63,360 nt of DNA from Candidatus Methanoperedens sp. (GCA_021409285.1 JAGFND010000001.1:1-63360), one strand, 5' to 3'. Shown: positions 17,217 through 26,518, numbered from the stretch's first letter. The notes: a model not told the origin generated them from the letters alone. Translations and numbers: made by a program.

Positions 17217-18532
17217 GTTTTTGTCTTTAGCCTTTTAATTATTCGCCTCTTCTTTGTTATAGCATCCAGTGCGGCTTTATCAACGGCTTTTTTCATCGCA
17301 TCAAAATTTTTCGGTGTTTTTTCACCGGCGATCTTTTTTATAGGAGTATATGCTGATTCCCTGAACCGGGGCGTAAAATCTGAGATCTTTCCATTTATTA
17401 TGAGTTCCGAGCCTTCACCATTTACCACTTTTCCAACGATATCAATTGCAACACCGCTTTTATGGACGCATTCCAGAATATCAACAACATGTTCGGGAGG
17501 CGCGATTATTAATAAAGCATCAAGTGAAACCCCAAGATAATCTATCTCAAGATCATCAAGCATATCAAGTATTTTTATATTAACGAGCGCTCGCAGCTTC
17601 TCTTCTTCAAAAACAAGCTTTACTCCTGCTGTTCTTGCTATCTCTTTTGCGTCCCCTCGGACACCCCCATTTGTCACATCGGTCATCGCATGGATATTTT
17701 CAATCAGACCAGCATCCAGCAACGCCTCGCAGGCATCGATGAATTTGAGGTTGATTGTTTCCTCCACCAGGTGATGCTTCCCATAATAAAGGGCTGTGGT
17801 CGAAACTGTTCCGCCGCCAGCCCCTTCGGTCATAAGGATCATATCCCCTGGCATTGCCTGGATGCGTGCCGTCAGGTTATCTGCCACACCCACGGCACCT
17901 ACACCACCTGTCATCCTATCTCCGATCACCATATCTCCGCCGATCCGAAGCGTGCTGCCAGTAATAAGCGGGATGCCTGTGAGCTCTGATACCGTTGTGA
18001 TCCCTGCGATATGGTCAAATATCTTTCCGACATCTCCGTCGTCAGCGACATGAATGTCAGAGAGCAATGCAACAGGATGCGCACCCATCACATAAACATC
18101 CCGGAGAGCCGCGCGGGCTACATGAAAACCAGCAAGGAATGGAAAATCCGACAGCCTGGAATGAATACCGTCAATGGTAACGACAATGTACTGCCCGTTT
18201 CCTCTCACTACCCCGGAATCATCAAGATGAGAAGAATCAACAACAGCAGATGTCTTTCCAATAACTTCGGCGATCTTCTCATGAGCATAGAAGTCACCTG
18301 CGCCACGTGAACCCACACCAAAATCACCCATAGTGACACCAGAATTAACAGGTGTTAGCAGATCCCCGGCCGGATCGATCGTGGCTTTTGCCTCAACTAT
18401 CACTGCATTTGCTATCTCACCGGCCTGCTTTTGTGAGATCTTTTTTATTTCAAGTATCCTTTCAACAAGATTATCTTTCAGGTTCCTGTCATTTCGCCTG
18501 ATACCCCGTTTTGCATAGCCTTCAAGGTCCAT
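17204..18532 (-). CDS. AIR-synthase-like (PurM superfamily) ATP-binding protein
   Basis: A 442-aa protein of the PurM/SelD/HypE/ThiL superfamily. These enzymes bind ATP at a dimer interface and usually phosphorylate an oxygen or sulfur. Visible features are the glycine-rich GDFGVGSRGAGDF, the metal-binding DGIHSRLSDFPFLAGFHVARAA written in two parts (DGIHS and the following helix), MGAHPVALLSDIHVADDGD, GDRMTGGVGAVG and TDVTNGGVRGDA. A basic N-terminal extension and a long C-terminal tail (about 385-442, Lys rich) are unlike PurM. ATG at 18532 (GGAG 4 nt upstream) is preferred to TTG at 18544. The function is not known. It overlaps hisH by 11 bp and asnB by 13 bp, both glutamine amidotransferases. 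Confidence 0.8.
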   Translation of the reverse strand: MDLEGYAKRGIRRNDRNLKDNLVERILEIKKISQKQAGEIANAVIVEAKATIDPAGDLLTPVNSGVTMGDFGVGSRGAGDFYAHEKIAEVIGKTSAVVDSSHLDDSGVVRGNGQYIVVTIDGIHSRLSDFPFLAGFHVARAALRDVYVMGAHPVALLSDIHVADDGDVGKIFDHIAGITTVSELTGIPLITGSTLRIGGDMVIGDRMTGGVGAVGVADNLTARIQAMPGDMILMTEGAGGGTVSTTALYYGKHHLVEETINLKFIDACEALLDAGLIENIHAMTDVTNGGVRGDAKEIARTAGVKLVFEEEKLRALVNIKILDMLDDLEIDYLGVSLDALLIIAPPEHVVDILECVHKSGVAIDIVGKVVNGEGSELIINGKISDFTPRFRESAYTPIKKIAGEKTPKNFDAMKKAVDKAALDAITKKRRIIKRLKTKTCVE

Positions 18533-19133
18533 AATTCTCCACAAAATTGCGAAGCATTTTCAATCCAACGGTGCCGCTTTTTTCAGGATGGAATTGTGTT
18601 CCGATCACATTTCCTGTGCCGTTTGTGATCATTGCCGGGAACTCTATCCCATAATCGCACATGGCAACCTCAAATTCTGTTATTGTCTTTACATAGTATG
18701 AATGGACAAAATAAACATGGGAACCATTATTGATCCCTTTTAGCAAAGGAATGTTTTTCTTGATCTGAAGGGAATTCCAGCCCATATGAGGGACTTTCAG
18801 TTCAGATCGCAAAAACCGCACAACCTTTCCGGGAATGATGTCAATACCATTATGCAGCCCTCCTTCCTCACTTTCTGATGCCAGCATTTGCATGCCAAGA
18901 CAAATTCCAAGAAGGGGTTTACCATCATCTACTGCCTCTTTCACTACTTTTTCAAGAATGGAAAAATGCATCATAGCATCGCGAAAAGCGCCGACACCAG
19001 GAAGTATCAATGCGTCGGCCCTGTCAATTGATGATGGTTCATTTGATATCTCAACCTCAGAACCTATGTATTGAAGTGCTTTCTCGATGCTTCTTAAGTT
19101 CCCGAGACCGTAGTCGATTATGACAGTTTTCAT
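18522..19133 (-). CDS. hisH: Imidazole glycerol phosphate synthase, glutaminase subunit
   Basis: A 203-aa class I glutamine amidotransferase. It starts IIDYGLGNLRSIEKAL as HisH does. The nucleophile cysteine is in LLGICLGMQML (near 78) and the His-Glu pair is in GTQFHPEKSG. It supplies ammonia to HisF for the imidazole ring of histidine. HisF is not in the window. It is the first gene of a three-gene overlap with the AIR-synthase-like gene and asnB. A second role feeding ammonia to that pair cannot be excluded, but sequence alone supports HisH. Confidence 0.9.
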   Translation of the reverse strand: MKTVIIDYGLGNLRSIEKALQYIGSEVEISNEPSSIDRADALILPGVGAFRDAMMHFSILEKVVKEAVDDGKPLLGICLGMQMLASESEEGGLHNGIDIIPGKVVRFLRSELKVPHMGWNSLQIKKNIPLLKGINNGSHVYFVHSYYVKTITEFEVAMCDYGIEFPAMITNGTGNVIGTQFHPEKSGTVGLKMLRNFVENYGP

Positions 19134-19216
19134 TTCAATTCCTTTCTGAAGAGGTCGGTTTTTTCCGATCTTTTTCTTCTTATAATTGAGGGAATATATA
19201 GTAAAGACTGCGCTTC

Positions 19217-19497
19217 ATGTACTTCATGGAAGAGTATCACCGGCGCGTCCGCGCAGGTCTCATGCCAGCTACTGAAGAACCCAATCAAGCCCGCAGCGCC
19301 ACAAATAACTCCAGTGCAGCAGGCATACAAGGATGAAGTCTGAGACCTCATCTGGGGTTCCAGAGAAAACCAGCCCAGCCTCATCTATCACTTATGAGGG
19401 CATGACCGCATCAGAGATGCTGGCTGAGGTCCATCAATGGGATAAACAGGAGAAGGCCACCGCAGACTCGCACAACACCCCACCGAGGATACTGTAA
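19217..19497 (+). other. Two overlapping small reading frames, possible gene remnant
   Basis: A 39-codon frame (19217-19336) stops in TGA that overlaps the ATG of a second, 54-codon frame (19333-19497). Both encode polar, hydrophilic peptides rich in A, E, S, T, such as YEGMTASEMLAEVHQWDKQ. The -1 step between them suggests either translational coupling or one original gene split by a frameshift. I do not recognise the product. The surrounding 19134-19571 gap holds no other gene. Confidence 0.3.
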
Positions 19498-19571
19498 ATG
19501 GCGCAGCCAAGTTTTTCTTTGGCAACAAATTCTATTTCACAACTCGAAAAATAAGACGTGCTGTTCCCCCA

Positions 19572-19943
19572 TTATTTATTTTGTTCATACAGGTATCCAA
19601 AAGCAGTAGTAAGAATCGGAATCAAGCTATAGGTTGCTCCGATATCTTTCAGATAATCCGCAACCGTCATCCTCATTGGCCCCCAAGAAAACAGCAGTAA
19701 ATCAAGACCCAAACTGATACCCAACCAAATAAGACCAAGACATAGCCCAGCCATCAAGGTTTTCTTTTTTGAATTTTGAAAGTATTTGATTGAAGCAACT
19801 GTCACAGCAAGCACTAATGCCACTGGCATGATTGATTCAAACAAAGGACGCTCACTTGAATGTTGCGGAGAAATAACCAAGGAAATTATTAAAACAAACG
19901 CCCAAATTATGATTCCATAAAGAATTGCTAGTTTGTGATTCAT
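19572..19943 (-). CDS. Small integral membrane protein, unknown
   Basis: A 123-aa protein with four predicted membrane helices (about 6-26, 38-55, 65-85 and 98-117) and a basic stretch NSKKK between the second and third. There is no recognised family motif. It ends the stretch between hisH and the decayed cassette and has no operon partner. Coding-like hydrophobicity pattern and length support a real gene; the function is unknown. Confidence 0.55.
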   Translation of the reverse strand: MNHKLAILYGIIIWAFVLIISLVISPQHSSERPLFESIMPVALVLAVTVASIKYFQNSKKKTLMAGLCLGLIWLGISLGLDLLLFSWGPMRMTVADYLKDIGATYSLIPILTTAFGYLYEQNK

Positions 19944-20156
19944 AAATTCATTTGATTAAGTTCTTGGAGTTAACCCCAAAAAGTGGGCAACCATCTAAGA
20001 AACTTTTCCTATATAAAACCTCCCCTGACTTTTCAAATTCTTCAGAGTGACATACCCTATAGATGAATGACCCTTTTTTTGTTATATACCACTTTCCAGA
20101 AACTACGAGTTCCACTTACGGCAGGAAGAATAGCAAAACATAATAAAATTCAATGG
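19944..20156. other. Intergenic, nothing recognised
   Basis: About 210 bp upstream of the small membrane gene and downstream of the VOC pseudogene. It contains a T-run (20083-20090) but no convincing stem before it, no RNA gene and no open frame of note. Confidence 0.4.
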
Positions 20157-20523
20157 GACACGTCAGAGTGATTTTCTGCTTCATCTTGTGATCGCCCATC
20201 AACATCACCTGCCACAAAAGACCTTACCTGTCCTCTGCCCATCCATATTTTTCGCTGAAGGGATATTCACCAAGTTCCATAAGCGCCGTAGCGCCTTCAG
20301 ACAGTTTTTCCCATTTCGCACCGACTTCCTCCTTCGTATTACAGGCGACAAGAAATGATACAGCTGGAGTGAATTTAAATAGCGGCCCCCCATTAATCGC
20401 AATGATTTTTGCCCCTCAATCTCAAACTCAATGGTCATTACCGTGCCCTCAGGCAGGCCGTGAATTTCAAAACCTGCTTTGCTGGCGCGATGTGCTTACA
20501 ATAAGTTTTCTCATGTTTTTCAT
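20157..20523 (-). pseudogene. Decayed VOC/PhnB-like gene fused to a DHFR-like start
   Basis: On the minus strand a GGAGG site and ATG (20523) begin MKNMRKLIVST, which resembles the start of small dihydrofolate-reductase-like (RibD C-terminal) proteins. The frame ends after 18 codons. In another frame follows HGLPEGTVMTIEFEIEGQK, then after a one-base insertion IIAINGGPLFKFTPAVSFLV and on to EYPFSEKYGWAEDR. Next come an in-frame TAA where a Tyr codon is expected and GLLWQVMLMGDHKMKQKIT. This is a VOC superfamily protein of the PhnB/3-demethylubiquinone methyltransferase type. So the locus carries a junction, a frameshift and a nonsense codon. It is not functional. Confidence 0.75.
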
Positions 20524-20606
20524 TTGTCAAACCTCCCATTTATCATATATGACTCCCTGGCTATTATAATCTTTTTTGGCGGCAAATTCTTTCAATTCAG
20601 AAAGTT

Positions 20607-20897
20607 CTATTCAAGCAGTTTCACTTGACTGACAATTTTGGCGATAAACAGCATTCCTCGCGAGATGCTGTCTTTGACTTTCGGATCGTTGAGAGTATGC
20701 TTGTGTGAGTTTTCATCGATCCAACTCTCAAGGATGCAAATCGTATCGCTGTCTTTCGCATCTTTGAATACCCGATATTCCTCGCAACCAAGATATTTTC
20801 TTCATATAGTTGTGACAGCCTCTGCAAGCAAAGCGAAAAGCTCCTCGCCTTTTCCCGGCTTCGCTTTGAAAGTCGTAAAAAAAATGAATTGATTCAT
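20607..20897 (-). pseudogene. Antibiotic-biosynthesis-monooxygenase-like gene with internal TGA
   Basis: The ATG (20897) overlaps the catalase stop as ATGA, so the two were translated together. The frame reads [20 protein letters not shown]...AEAVTTI, then a TGA, then continues in the same frame as GCEEYRVFKDAKDSDTICIL...KIVSQVKLLE to TAG at 20607. Length (96 codons) and sequence fit a complete ABM-family protein such as the YgiN-like quinol monooxygenases, interrupted once at codon 32. A single substitution would restore it, so loss is recent, unless the codon is read through. Confidence 0.8.
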
Positions 20898-22417
20898 CGT
20901 TCTGTACCTGTCGCTTTTGCTCGTTCATCATGTGACATATTTGCCAAATTTTCAACTTTATTTATATCCAGTTTAAGTCCCTTCGCTACCCGACGACCAT
21001 AATCCGGATCTGCCCTGAAGAATAGTGCAGTCTGGCGCAGTTGTATTCGCTTTTGTGCGCCACCAAGATGACTGACGATGTTTCCTGCCAGATTCTCACG
21101 ATCCTGATCGGTCATCACATCACGATACATATTACCAGGTTGAATAAAATCATCGTTGGGATGTGTATAAGGGTATCGATCTGCATATCCTGAGATTTCG
21201 ATAGGTGGTTCTATTGCAGAAATGTCCGGCTCAGGCCCATTGAAACTGTTCGGCCAGTAATTCGGGCTGCCACCACTATTCGAATCGGTTCGCATGAATC
21301 CATCACGCTGATAGCTGTTCTCATGTGCGTTTTTAGGCGCATTTACTGGCAAAAGGTGGTAGTTCGGTCCCAGTCTGTGGATATGGGTATCATGATACGA
21401 GAAAAGACGGCCCTGGAGCATCTTATCCGGCGAAGCGGCAATACCCGGCACAAGATTTCCCGGGCTGAATGCAGCCTGCTCAACTTCAGCAAAATAATTT
21501 TCAGGATTCTGGTTCAAGACCATCTTGCCTACTTCAATGGGTGGAAAGTCGGCATGGGGCCAGACTTTAGTTACATCAAGGATATCAAAATGGTAATCAA
21601 TTGCCTGCTCAGGGGTCATTATCTGCATCTGGAGAGTCCAGGACGGGTAATCTCCCCGTTCGATAACCTTAAAAAGATCCCTTGTAGCATGGTCAGGGTC
21701 CTTTGCGCGCATGATCTCTGCTTCCTGCCGGGTAAGATTTTTAATTCCCTGATCTGTCTTAAAATGATATTTCACCCAGAAGTATTCATCTTTCTCGTTA
21801 TACCACTTAAAAGTGTGACTGCCATAGCCATTCATGTTTCGATATGTTGCTGGAATGCCACGATCGGAAAAAAGAATAGTTACCTGGTGAATTGATTCAG
21901 GTGTCAGGGAAAGGAAATCCCAGAACATATCCGGATCCTTACAGTTCGTGGCCGGGTTACGCTTCTGCGTATGTATGAAGTCTGGAAATTTTAATGGATC
22001 ACGTATGAAAAAAACCGGGGTATTATTTCCCACAAGATCATAGTTGCCTTCCTCGGTATAAAATTTCAATGCAAATCCTCGTGGATCACGCTCAGCATCT
22101 GCCGATCCCTTTTCTCCCCCCACGGTTGAAAACCGGGCAAATACCTCGGTTCGCTTGCCGACTTCAGAAAGGAACTTTGCCTTGGTGTATGTGGTAACAT
22201 CTGCAGTAACCTCAAAGTATCCACCTGCTCCGGCTCCCTTTGCATGTACTACACGTTCAGGGATGCGTTCCCTATCAAAGTGCGCTAACTTCTCCAGCAA
22301 ATGAACATCCTGCATCAGTACATGCCCTCTTTCTCCGGCAGTAAGGCTATTCTGATCGTCACCGACAGGTATCCCAAATGCTGTTGTTAATTTATTATTC
22401 TGATTCTTGTAACTCAT
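20894..22417 (-). CDS. katA: Monofunctional haem catalase
   Basis: A 507-aa catalase that splits hydrogen peroxide. The distal haem histidine is H58 ([17 protein letters not shown]), the distal asparagine N131 ([11 protein letters not shown]) and the proximal tyrosine lies in [15 protein letters not shown] near 340. The length is that of the small-subunit clade. It has a strong AAGGAGGG site before the ATG and a TATA-like AATTATATAG about 70 bp upstream. The gene overlaps the broken ABM gene by 4 bp. The cassette is bacterial in type, and in an anaerobe it would serve oxygen defence. Confidence 0.95.
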   Translation of the reverse strand: MSYKNQNNKLTTAFGIPVGDDQNSLTAGERGHVLMQDVHLLEKLAHFDRERIPERVVHAKGAGAGGYFEVTADVTTYTKAKFLSEVGKRTEVFARFSTVGGEKGSADAERDPRGFALKFYTEEGNYDLVGNNTPVFFIRDPLKFPDFIHTQKRNPATNCKDPDMFWDFLSLTPESIHQVTILFSDRGIPATYRNMNGYGSHTFKWYNEKDEYFWVKYHFKTDQGIKNLTRQEAEIMRAKDPDHATRDLFKVIERGDYPSWTLQMQIMTPEQAIDYHFDILDVTKVWPHADFPPIEVGKMVLNQNPENYFAEVEQAAFSPGNLVPGIAASPDKMLQGRLFSYHDTHIHRLGPNYHLLPVNAPKNAHENSYQRDGFMRTDSNSGGSPNYWPNSFNGPEPDISAIEPPIEISGYADRYPYTHPNDDFIQPGNMYRDVMTDQDRENLAGNIVSHLGGAQKRIQLRQTALFFRADPDYGRRVAKGLKLDINKVENLANMSHDERAKATGTER

Positions 22418-22432
22418 TATAACCCTCCTTCC

Positions 22433-22444
22433 ATTGGTTCCAAT
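22433..22444. promoter_or_regulatory. Palindrome in the catalase leader
   Basis: ATTGGTTCCAAT is an inverted repeat (ATTGG / CCAAT, 2-nt centre) about 16 bp upstream of the catalase ATG, between it and the candidate TATA box. The place suits an operator. No regulator gene is adjacent. The rest of the 22418-22719 gap shows only the catalase promoter. Confidence 0.3.
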
Positions 22445-22719
22445 AACATTCCGTTAATAATATGATATGATAAGCTCTATATAATTCTTCGCGTTTAACG
22501 GGGTTCTTACAAATCCACAAGGTTCAACCTATTATGGAAGTTCTAGGTTACTGTAACCGATATCGCATTGGAAATTTGATTGATTGAACTATTTCACTCC
22601 TTGAAAAATTCACCATCAAAAAATTTGTTTGCTATCATCATTTGCAATCGTTATATACATATACCTGTTGAAAACACATTAATAATCGTAGTCTTAAATT
22701 CAGGGGGAGTAAATTCAGT

Positions 22720-23364
22720 ATATATATCGGACATTTTGCTGTTGCATATGTACTCATCCGGTTATTTCCAGGCGTTCCTCCATTAGTACCTTTGATTGGG
22801 GTTGGTTTCCCCGATATTCTTTGGCCTGTCCTTGTTTTTCTCGGAGTTGAGAAAGCAGAAATCAATCCAGATTCACCGCTTCAAAAAGATGTCAGATTTA
22901 AGAGTTATCCATATTCTCATTCATTAGTAGTTTCTTTCATAATATCCTGTATTGTTGGGTTGGTCATTGCATCCTTTATTAATCCAATAACGGGAGCAGT
23001 ATTTGTTATAGCATCTATATCCCATTGGTTTTTAGACGCTGTCGTCCATCTTAAGGACCTGCCGATCACAGGGTTTAGAAACGGCAGGAAGGTCGGACTG
23101 GAACTATGGAACCGCCCAAGAATGACTTTTGTAATTGAATTCATCTTCTATGCTCTGGTTGTATTACTCGTTATACCGAAGGCATATATCCTGCCTCTTC
23201 TGGTATTAGGCACAGCAGGTCATCTGCTCAATGCAAGCTCCGTTTTTGGATTTACAAAGAGCGATCCCTTTAAATCTATCAAACCATATGCCATTTTTTG
23301 TATAATTGGGTTTGTTATGTTCAGTTTAATTGCTAATTATGTGCTTGAGAATTACAGCTCCTAG
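22720..23364 (+). CDS. Membrane protein of unknown function with apparent AUA start
   Basis: The frame encodes IYIGHFAVAYVLIRLFPGVP followed by the PLIGVGFPDILWPVLVFLGVE segment, a pattern common at the N terminus of a family of five-helix membrane proteins related to metal-dependent hydrolase-like YdjM/LexA-binding proteins. The full product is about 214 aa with helices near 5-20, 30-48, 70-115, 140-165 and 185-205. The conserved part begins upstream of the first usable start (TTG, 22792). No ATG, GTG or TTG lies in frame before it. GGGGGAG at 22703-22709 places initiation at ATA 22720. Either the ATG was mutated or AUA is used. The function is not established. Confidence 0.6.
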   Translation: MYIGHFAVAYVLIRLFPGVPPLVPLIGVGFPDILWPVLVFLGVEKAEINPDSPLQKDVRFKSYPYSHSLVVSFIISCIVGLVIASFINPITGAVFVIASISHWFLDAVVHLKDLPITGFRNGRKVGLELWNRPRMTFVIEFIFYALVVLLVIPKAYILPLLVLGTAGHLLNASSVFGFTKSDPFKSIKPYAIFCIIGFVMFSLIANYVLENYSS

Positions 23365-23790
23365 AGGTAAACCCATATGACAAAAACAAATTCGGTCAAG
23401 CAATTTAGCGCTTCTGAGAAGACAGAAAAAGTTTCCGGGTGAAGACAAAATAAAAAAAGGCCTCTCAAAACACAGACCTGATTTGCTGGTCTTTCTATTC
23501 ATCAGCATAAGATTTGAAAATGTATAGAATTTAAATCCCTGGTGGGCATGGATCTCATTGTCTAATTTGATATCCGCATCTGCAAGTTAGAAATAAAGCA
23601 TAGAGGCTAACCCGTATTGATAATCGAAATTAACAGGGAATAGTGAAATATTTCTGACTGTTATTTTGCCTCACGTTAGTCTTGTGACTTTTTAAATATA
23701 TAACTTATAGATTTATTTAATAAGTTTTGCTCAATTATGATACTTTCATTTTGCCCCCTCTCTTAAAGTATAAACAGGGTCAAATGATTT
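23365..23790. other. Intergenic, only a possible 21-codon frame
   Basis: A 21-codon frame at 23377 follows an AGAGGT site, but nothing in the peptide is recognisable. The rest is AT-rich with no RNA or gene features that I can support. Confidence 0.35.
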
Positions 23791-23974
23791 AAGAACACGG
23801 ATTGCACGGATCACACTGATGCACGAGGATACGATCGATCGTTTTTTCGTGTTCAATCAAAAGGAGAAAACAAAATGCTTCACGCCGAATCAACAGATAA
23901 AATCATCAATTCATTTTTCAAAGTCTATACCCCAAATCCGTGCGTATCTGTCTAATCAGTGTCATCCGTGTTCC
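23791..23974. mobile_element. Small inverted-repeat element (MITE-like)
   Basis: The left end at 23793-23826 (gaacacggattgcacgga, then tcacactgatgcacg) is matched in inverted orientation by the right end at 23938-23974, whose reverse complement reads gaacacggatgacactgat followed by tagacagatacgcacg. The two ends enclose about 110 bp. Repeats of the ACACGGATnACACnGAT kind are widely scattered in bacterial and archaeal genomes, often around GxxExxY-type genes. The interior holds the start of such a gene (see 23875). The element looks internally deleted. Confidence 0.5.
23875..23955 (+). pseudogene. N-terminal fragment of a GxxExxY-type gene
   Basis: An AAGGAG site 8-9 nt before ATG begins MLHAESTDKIINSFFKVYTP, followed by six further residues and a stop inside the right repeat arm. 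The family normally reads H-A-E-x-T-D-K-I-I-x-S-F-x-K-V-Y and then a GxxExxY loop, which is missing here. So only about a fifth of the gene remains. It lies wholly within the inverted-repeat element. Confidence 0.5.
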
Positions 23975-23978
23975 CTTC

Positions 23979-24006
23979 GGTTTGATGAATACTATTTCAT
24001 CAAACC
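23979..24006. repeat. Perfect 10-bp hairpin
   Basis: GGTTTGATGA (23979-23988) and TCATCAAACC (23997-24006) form a perfect stem with an 8-nt loop, directly after the right arm of the inverted-repeat element. No T-run follows, so it is not a typical terminator. From here to 24282 I see no gene. Confidence 0.6.
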
Positions 24007-24282
24007 AAACAACCATGCTCAAAACACAGCCCCTTCTATATCCTGCTGTTGCACCAGCGCCTGCATTTATGAAATCATTCCTCAACGAATTTAATTAATA
24101 CAGATGCTTTTCAATCCATTTTATGGATAGAAACGAGTAAAGAAGCCATTTATTATTGCTTATTTATATAATCCAAGCGAATCATGACGCTATGGTTATA
24201 ATGATATTGGATAGGGCAATCAAAAAAATCAAAACAATCAAAAGATTCTGGTAGCAAAAAAAGTTAAGAAGCAGACAGGTGT

Positions 24283-25716
24283 CTACTTCTTCTTGGGGGC
24301 TTCCCTGGGAGCTTCTTTGGCCACGGGAGTCTCTTTTGGCGCCTCTTTCGCTGAAGCCTTTGGAGCTTCTGCAGGAGAGGCTTTTTTCTCTTCCTTCTTG
24401 GGCTCAGCAGGCGGCTTGGGCGGGATCGTCTGCGTCCTGAAGAGGTCGCTGATCGATTCCTTTGGCGCACCCGGGGCAGGCGTCTTTACATCTGTTGAGA
24501 GGCCCATCAGGTTTGCTGTCAGGACCACAAGATCGTCAACACTCATATCGAGTTTTAGATCATCCCTCCCGTCAAGGAGGTTTCGCCTGCAGAACGGACA
24601 TGTGCTTATCAATGCCTCTGCACCTGTCTCTTTAGCATCGTTCACGCGGCCTTTCGCAACACCCAGTGCAAGGTCTGGAATACCTGCTTTTACACCTCCG
24701 CCAGCACCACAGCATCTCTGCTCCTTGCGGTTTCGCTTCATTTCAACAAGTTTGATGCCTGGCATGCTCTTTATGACTTTCCTGGGTTCTTCGAACACAC
24801 CAACATGCCGTCCAAGATGGCACGGATCATGATAGGTGACAGTCTTGTTCAGGCTCTTTTCCCATTTTATCTTGCCTGCATCCAGTTGCTCGGCAAGGAA
24901 CTGTGACATATGGATGGCTTCAAATGGAAGTTCTTTTCCATATGCTCGCGGCCAGTCGATCCTGGCAGCCCTGAAGCATCCGGCGCATGCGAAAATGACT
25001 CTCTTTGCGCCTCTTGCTTTGAGCGCATCGACATTATGGATAGCGGCTTTCCTGGGAGTATCGTTAATATGCTGCTGTCCGGTCCTTATGAGAGCGGATC
25101 CACAGCACCATTCTTCCTCACCAAGAACCATGAAGGGAACATTGAGTTTATTCAATATCCTTGCTGTGCTGACACCAAGCACCTGCTGGTTGTACCCTGC
25201 AGTGCATCCTATGAAATAAGCGATATCTGCCTTTTCTGCTATCTTGATATCCGGGGTCATCCATGCAAGCCTGTCCTTTTGCTGTTTGAGATAGGGATTA
25301 TGACCTTCCTCTATGAGCTTTGGGAAAAGGCTCTGTTTGCCGTATGGACCTGTTCCATGCTTTACAAGGTTTGCACGTGTTGATTCCCAGAGTTCGATGG
25401 TGTTTATGCCAGCAGGACATACTGTTCCGCACATTCCGCATGTAGTACAGTTGTAAAGATCGTCGGTGAATTTTTTTATCTCTTCATCAGGTATCTTTTT
25501 CGGCCCGAATATCCTTGCCGAGAGACCATAGCTCTTGTTCATGAAATCTCTCCAGCGCAGGATCTTATCTCTTGGTTCGATGTCCCGGTTTTTATCCCTT
25601 GCATCATATGTCGGGCAGTACTTGACGCATTCGCCGCATCTTGTGCATGCATCAAATTCCATTAATTGAGCTGCTGTGAAATTGACCGTGTTTATTGAGG
25701 GTTTTTTTTTTGCCAT
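24283..25716 (-). CDS. hdrD: Heterodisulfide reductase subunit D, with long C-terminal tail
   Basis: A 477-aa iron-sulfur protein that reduces the CoM-S-S-CoB heterodisulfide (or, in reverse methanotrophy, forms it). Two [4Fe-4S] motifs lie near 24-35 ([12 protein letters not shown]) and 90-101 ([12 protein letters not shown]). Two CCG domains carry [13 protein letters not shown] and [13 protein letters not shown], the active-site cluster ligands. The family body ends near residue 428. After that comes a tail of about 48 residues made almost only of P, A, K, E, which ordinary HdrD lacks. It follows hdrE by 1 bp and forms the membrane HdrDE complex with it. Confidence 0.93.
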   Translation of the reverse strand: MAKKKPSINTVNFTAAQLMEFDACTRCGECVKYCPTYDARDKNRDIEPRDKILRWRDFMNKSYGLSARIFGPKKIPDEEIKKFTDDLYNCTTCGMCGTVCPAGINTIELWESTRANLVKHGTGPYGKQSLFPKLIEEGHNPYLKQQKDRLAWMTPDIKIAEKADIAYFIGCTAGYNQQVLGVSTARILNKLNVPFMVLGEEEWCCGSALIRTGQQHINDTPRKAAIHNVDALKARGAKRVIFACAGCFRAARIDWPRAYGKELPFEAIHMSQFLAEQLDAGKIKWEKSLNKTVTYHDPCHLGRHVGVFEEPRKVIKSMPGIKLVEMKRNRKEQRCCGAGGGVKAGIPDLALGVAKGRVNDAKETGAEALISTCPFCRRNLLDGRDDLKLDMSVDDLVVLTANLMGLSTDVKTPAPGAPKESISDLFRTQTIPPKPPAEPKKEEKKASPAEAPKASAKEAPKETPVAKEAPREAPKKK

Positions 25717-25717
25717 T

Positions 25718-26518
25718 TTACTCGCCTCCCTGATTGACCATGATGGTCAATGGTGCTGTTATCATGTGGAAATACTTACTGAATGGCAGGTAAGCGACAC
25801 AGAAGAGCAACGTGAAGATCTCATGAAATCCAACAGTGATGTTATCAAAGAACCCCGCTGGATATAAAGAGATCACTTCCCTGCTCACATTATAAACATC
25901 AGCACGAAGATACTGTGCATAGAACCCGGTCACTACAACAATAAGCAGACCTATGACCAATATCCAGTCAATATCGGCATTTCTTGCCTGAACATCACTT
26001 GTTTTTCCTGATAATCGTCTTGCGATGGCTATAATGATACCAAGAACAAGCATATATCCGAATAGATTATTCAAAGGTTCAAGTGATTTCCATACTTCAA
26101 CAAAGTAATGATAATCCTGGTCCAATAAGAACGGTCCCGCAAATTCAGCAGCCGCTGCAACAATTGTCAGAATCAACAATCCGATCCAGCCCCAGAAGAT
26201 TAGGATGTGCATGAACCATTCAAGCTTCCTGCGCCTGTAAGTCCTGCGCTGGAAAGCCACATCAAATATCAGAACCTCAAGAGCATGTCCCACGCCTTTT
26301 TCAAACATCTTCTTAAGTATCAATAAAATAGCGCCGAATGCACCTATTGGTTTTGTTGCACCCTCAGGCATGCCGCGTCCCCATTTTTCCAGGTGCACAT
26401 ACATACCAACAAGGAACAGGATTATCGAAATAATCGCTGTAGCAACCATTATTCGCCAATCTATGAAAAGCGTATCGAATACTATTTTACCAGGTAATAA
26501 TTCAAGGCCTTCTGTCAT
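25718..26518 (-). CDS. hdrE: Heterodisulfide reductase subunit E (b-type cytochrome)
   Basis: A 266-aa membrane cytochrome b with about five helices, of the nitrate-reductase gamma/HdrE type. Histidines suited for haem lie in helices around [14 protein letters not shown] and [23 protein letters not shown]. It passes electrons from methanophenazine (or menaquinone in Methanoperedens) to HdrD and couples this to proton movement. ATG at 26518 follows GGAGGAT by 4 nt and is preferred to the in-frame ATG at 26530. Confidence 0.93.
   Translation of the reverse strand: MTEGLELLPGKIVFDTLFIDWRIMVATAIISIILFLVGMYVHLEKWGRGMPEGATKPIGAFGAILLILKKMFEKGVGHALEVLIFDVAFQRRTYRRRKLEWFMHILIFWGWIGLLILTIVAAAAEFAGPFLLDQDYHYFVEVWKSLEPLNNLFGYMLVLGIIIAIARRLSGKTSDVQARNADIDWILVIGLLIVVVTGFYAQYLRADVYNVSREVISLYPAGFFDNITVGFHEIFTLLFCVAYLPFSKYFHMITAPLTIMVNQGGE

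Noticed and set aside
19130-19384. 84-codon minus-strand frame upstream of hisH
   Set aside because: Antisense to the two small plus-strand frames; no ribosome site and no family resemblance.
20797-20897. In-frame TGA in the ABM gene as selenocysteine
   Set aside because: The codon replaces an ordinary position between two helices, no SECIS-like hairpin is evident, and neighbours are also decaying; nonsense mutation is simpler.
22580-22786. 68-codon plus-strand frame overlapping the start of the membrane gene
   Set aside because: The conserved membrane protein lies in the other frame; this one has no ribosome site or coding pattern.
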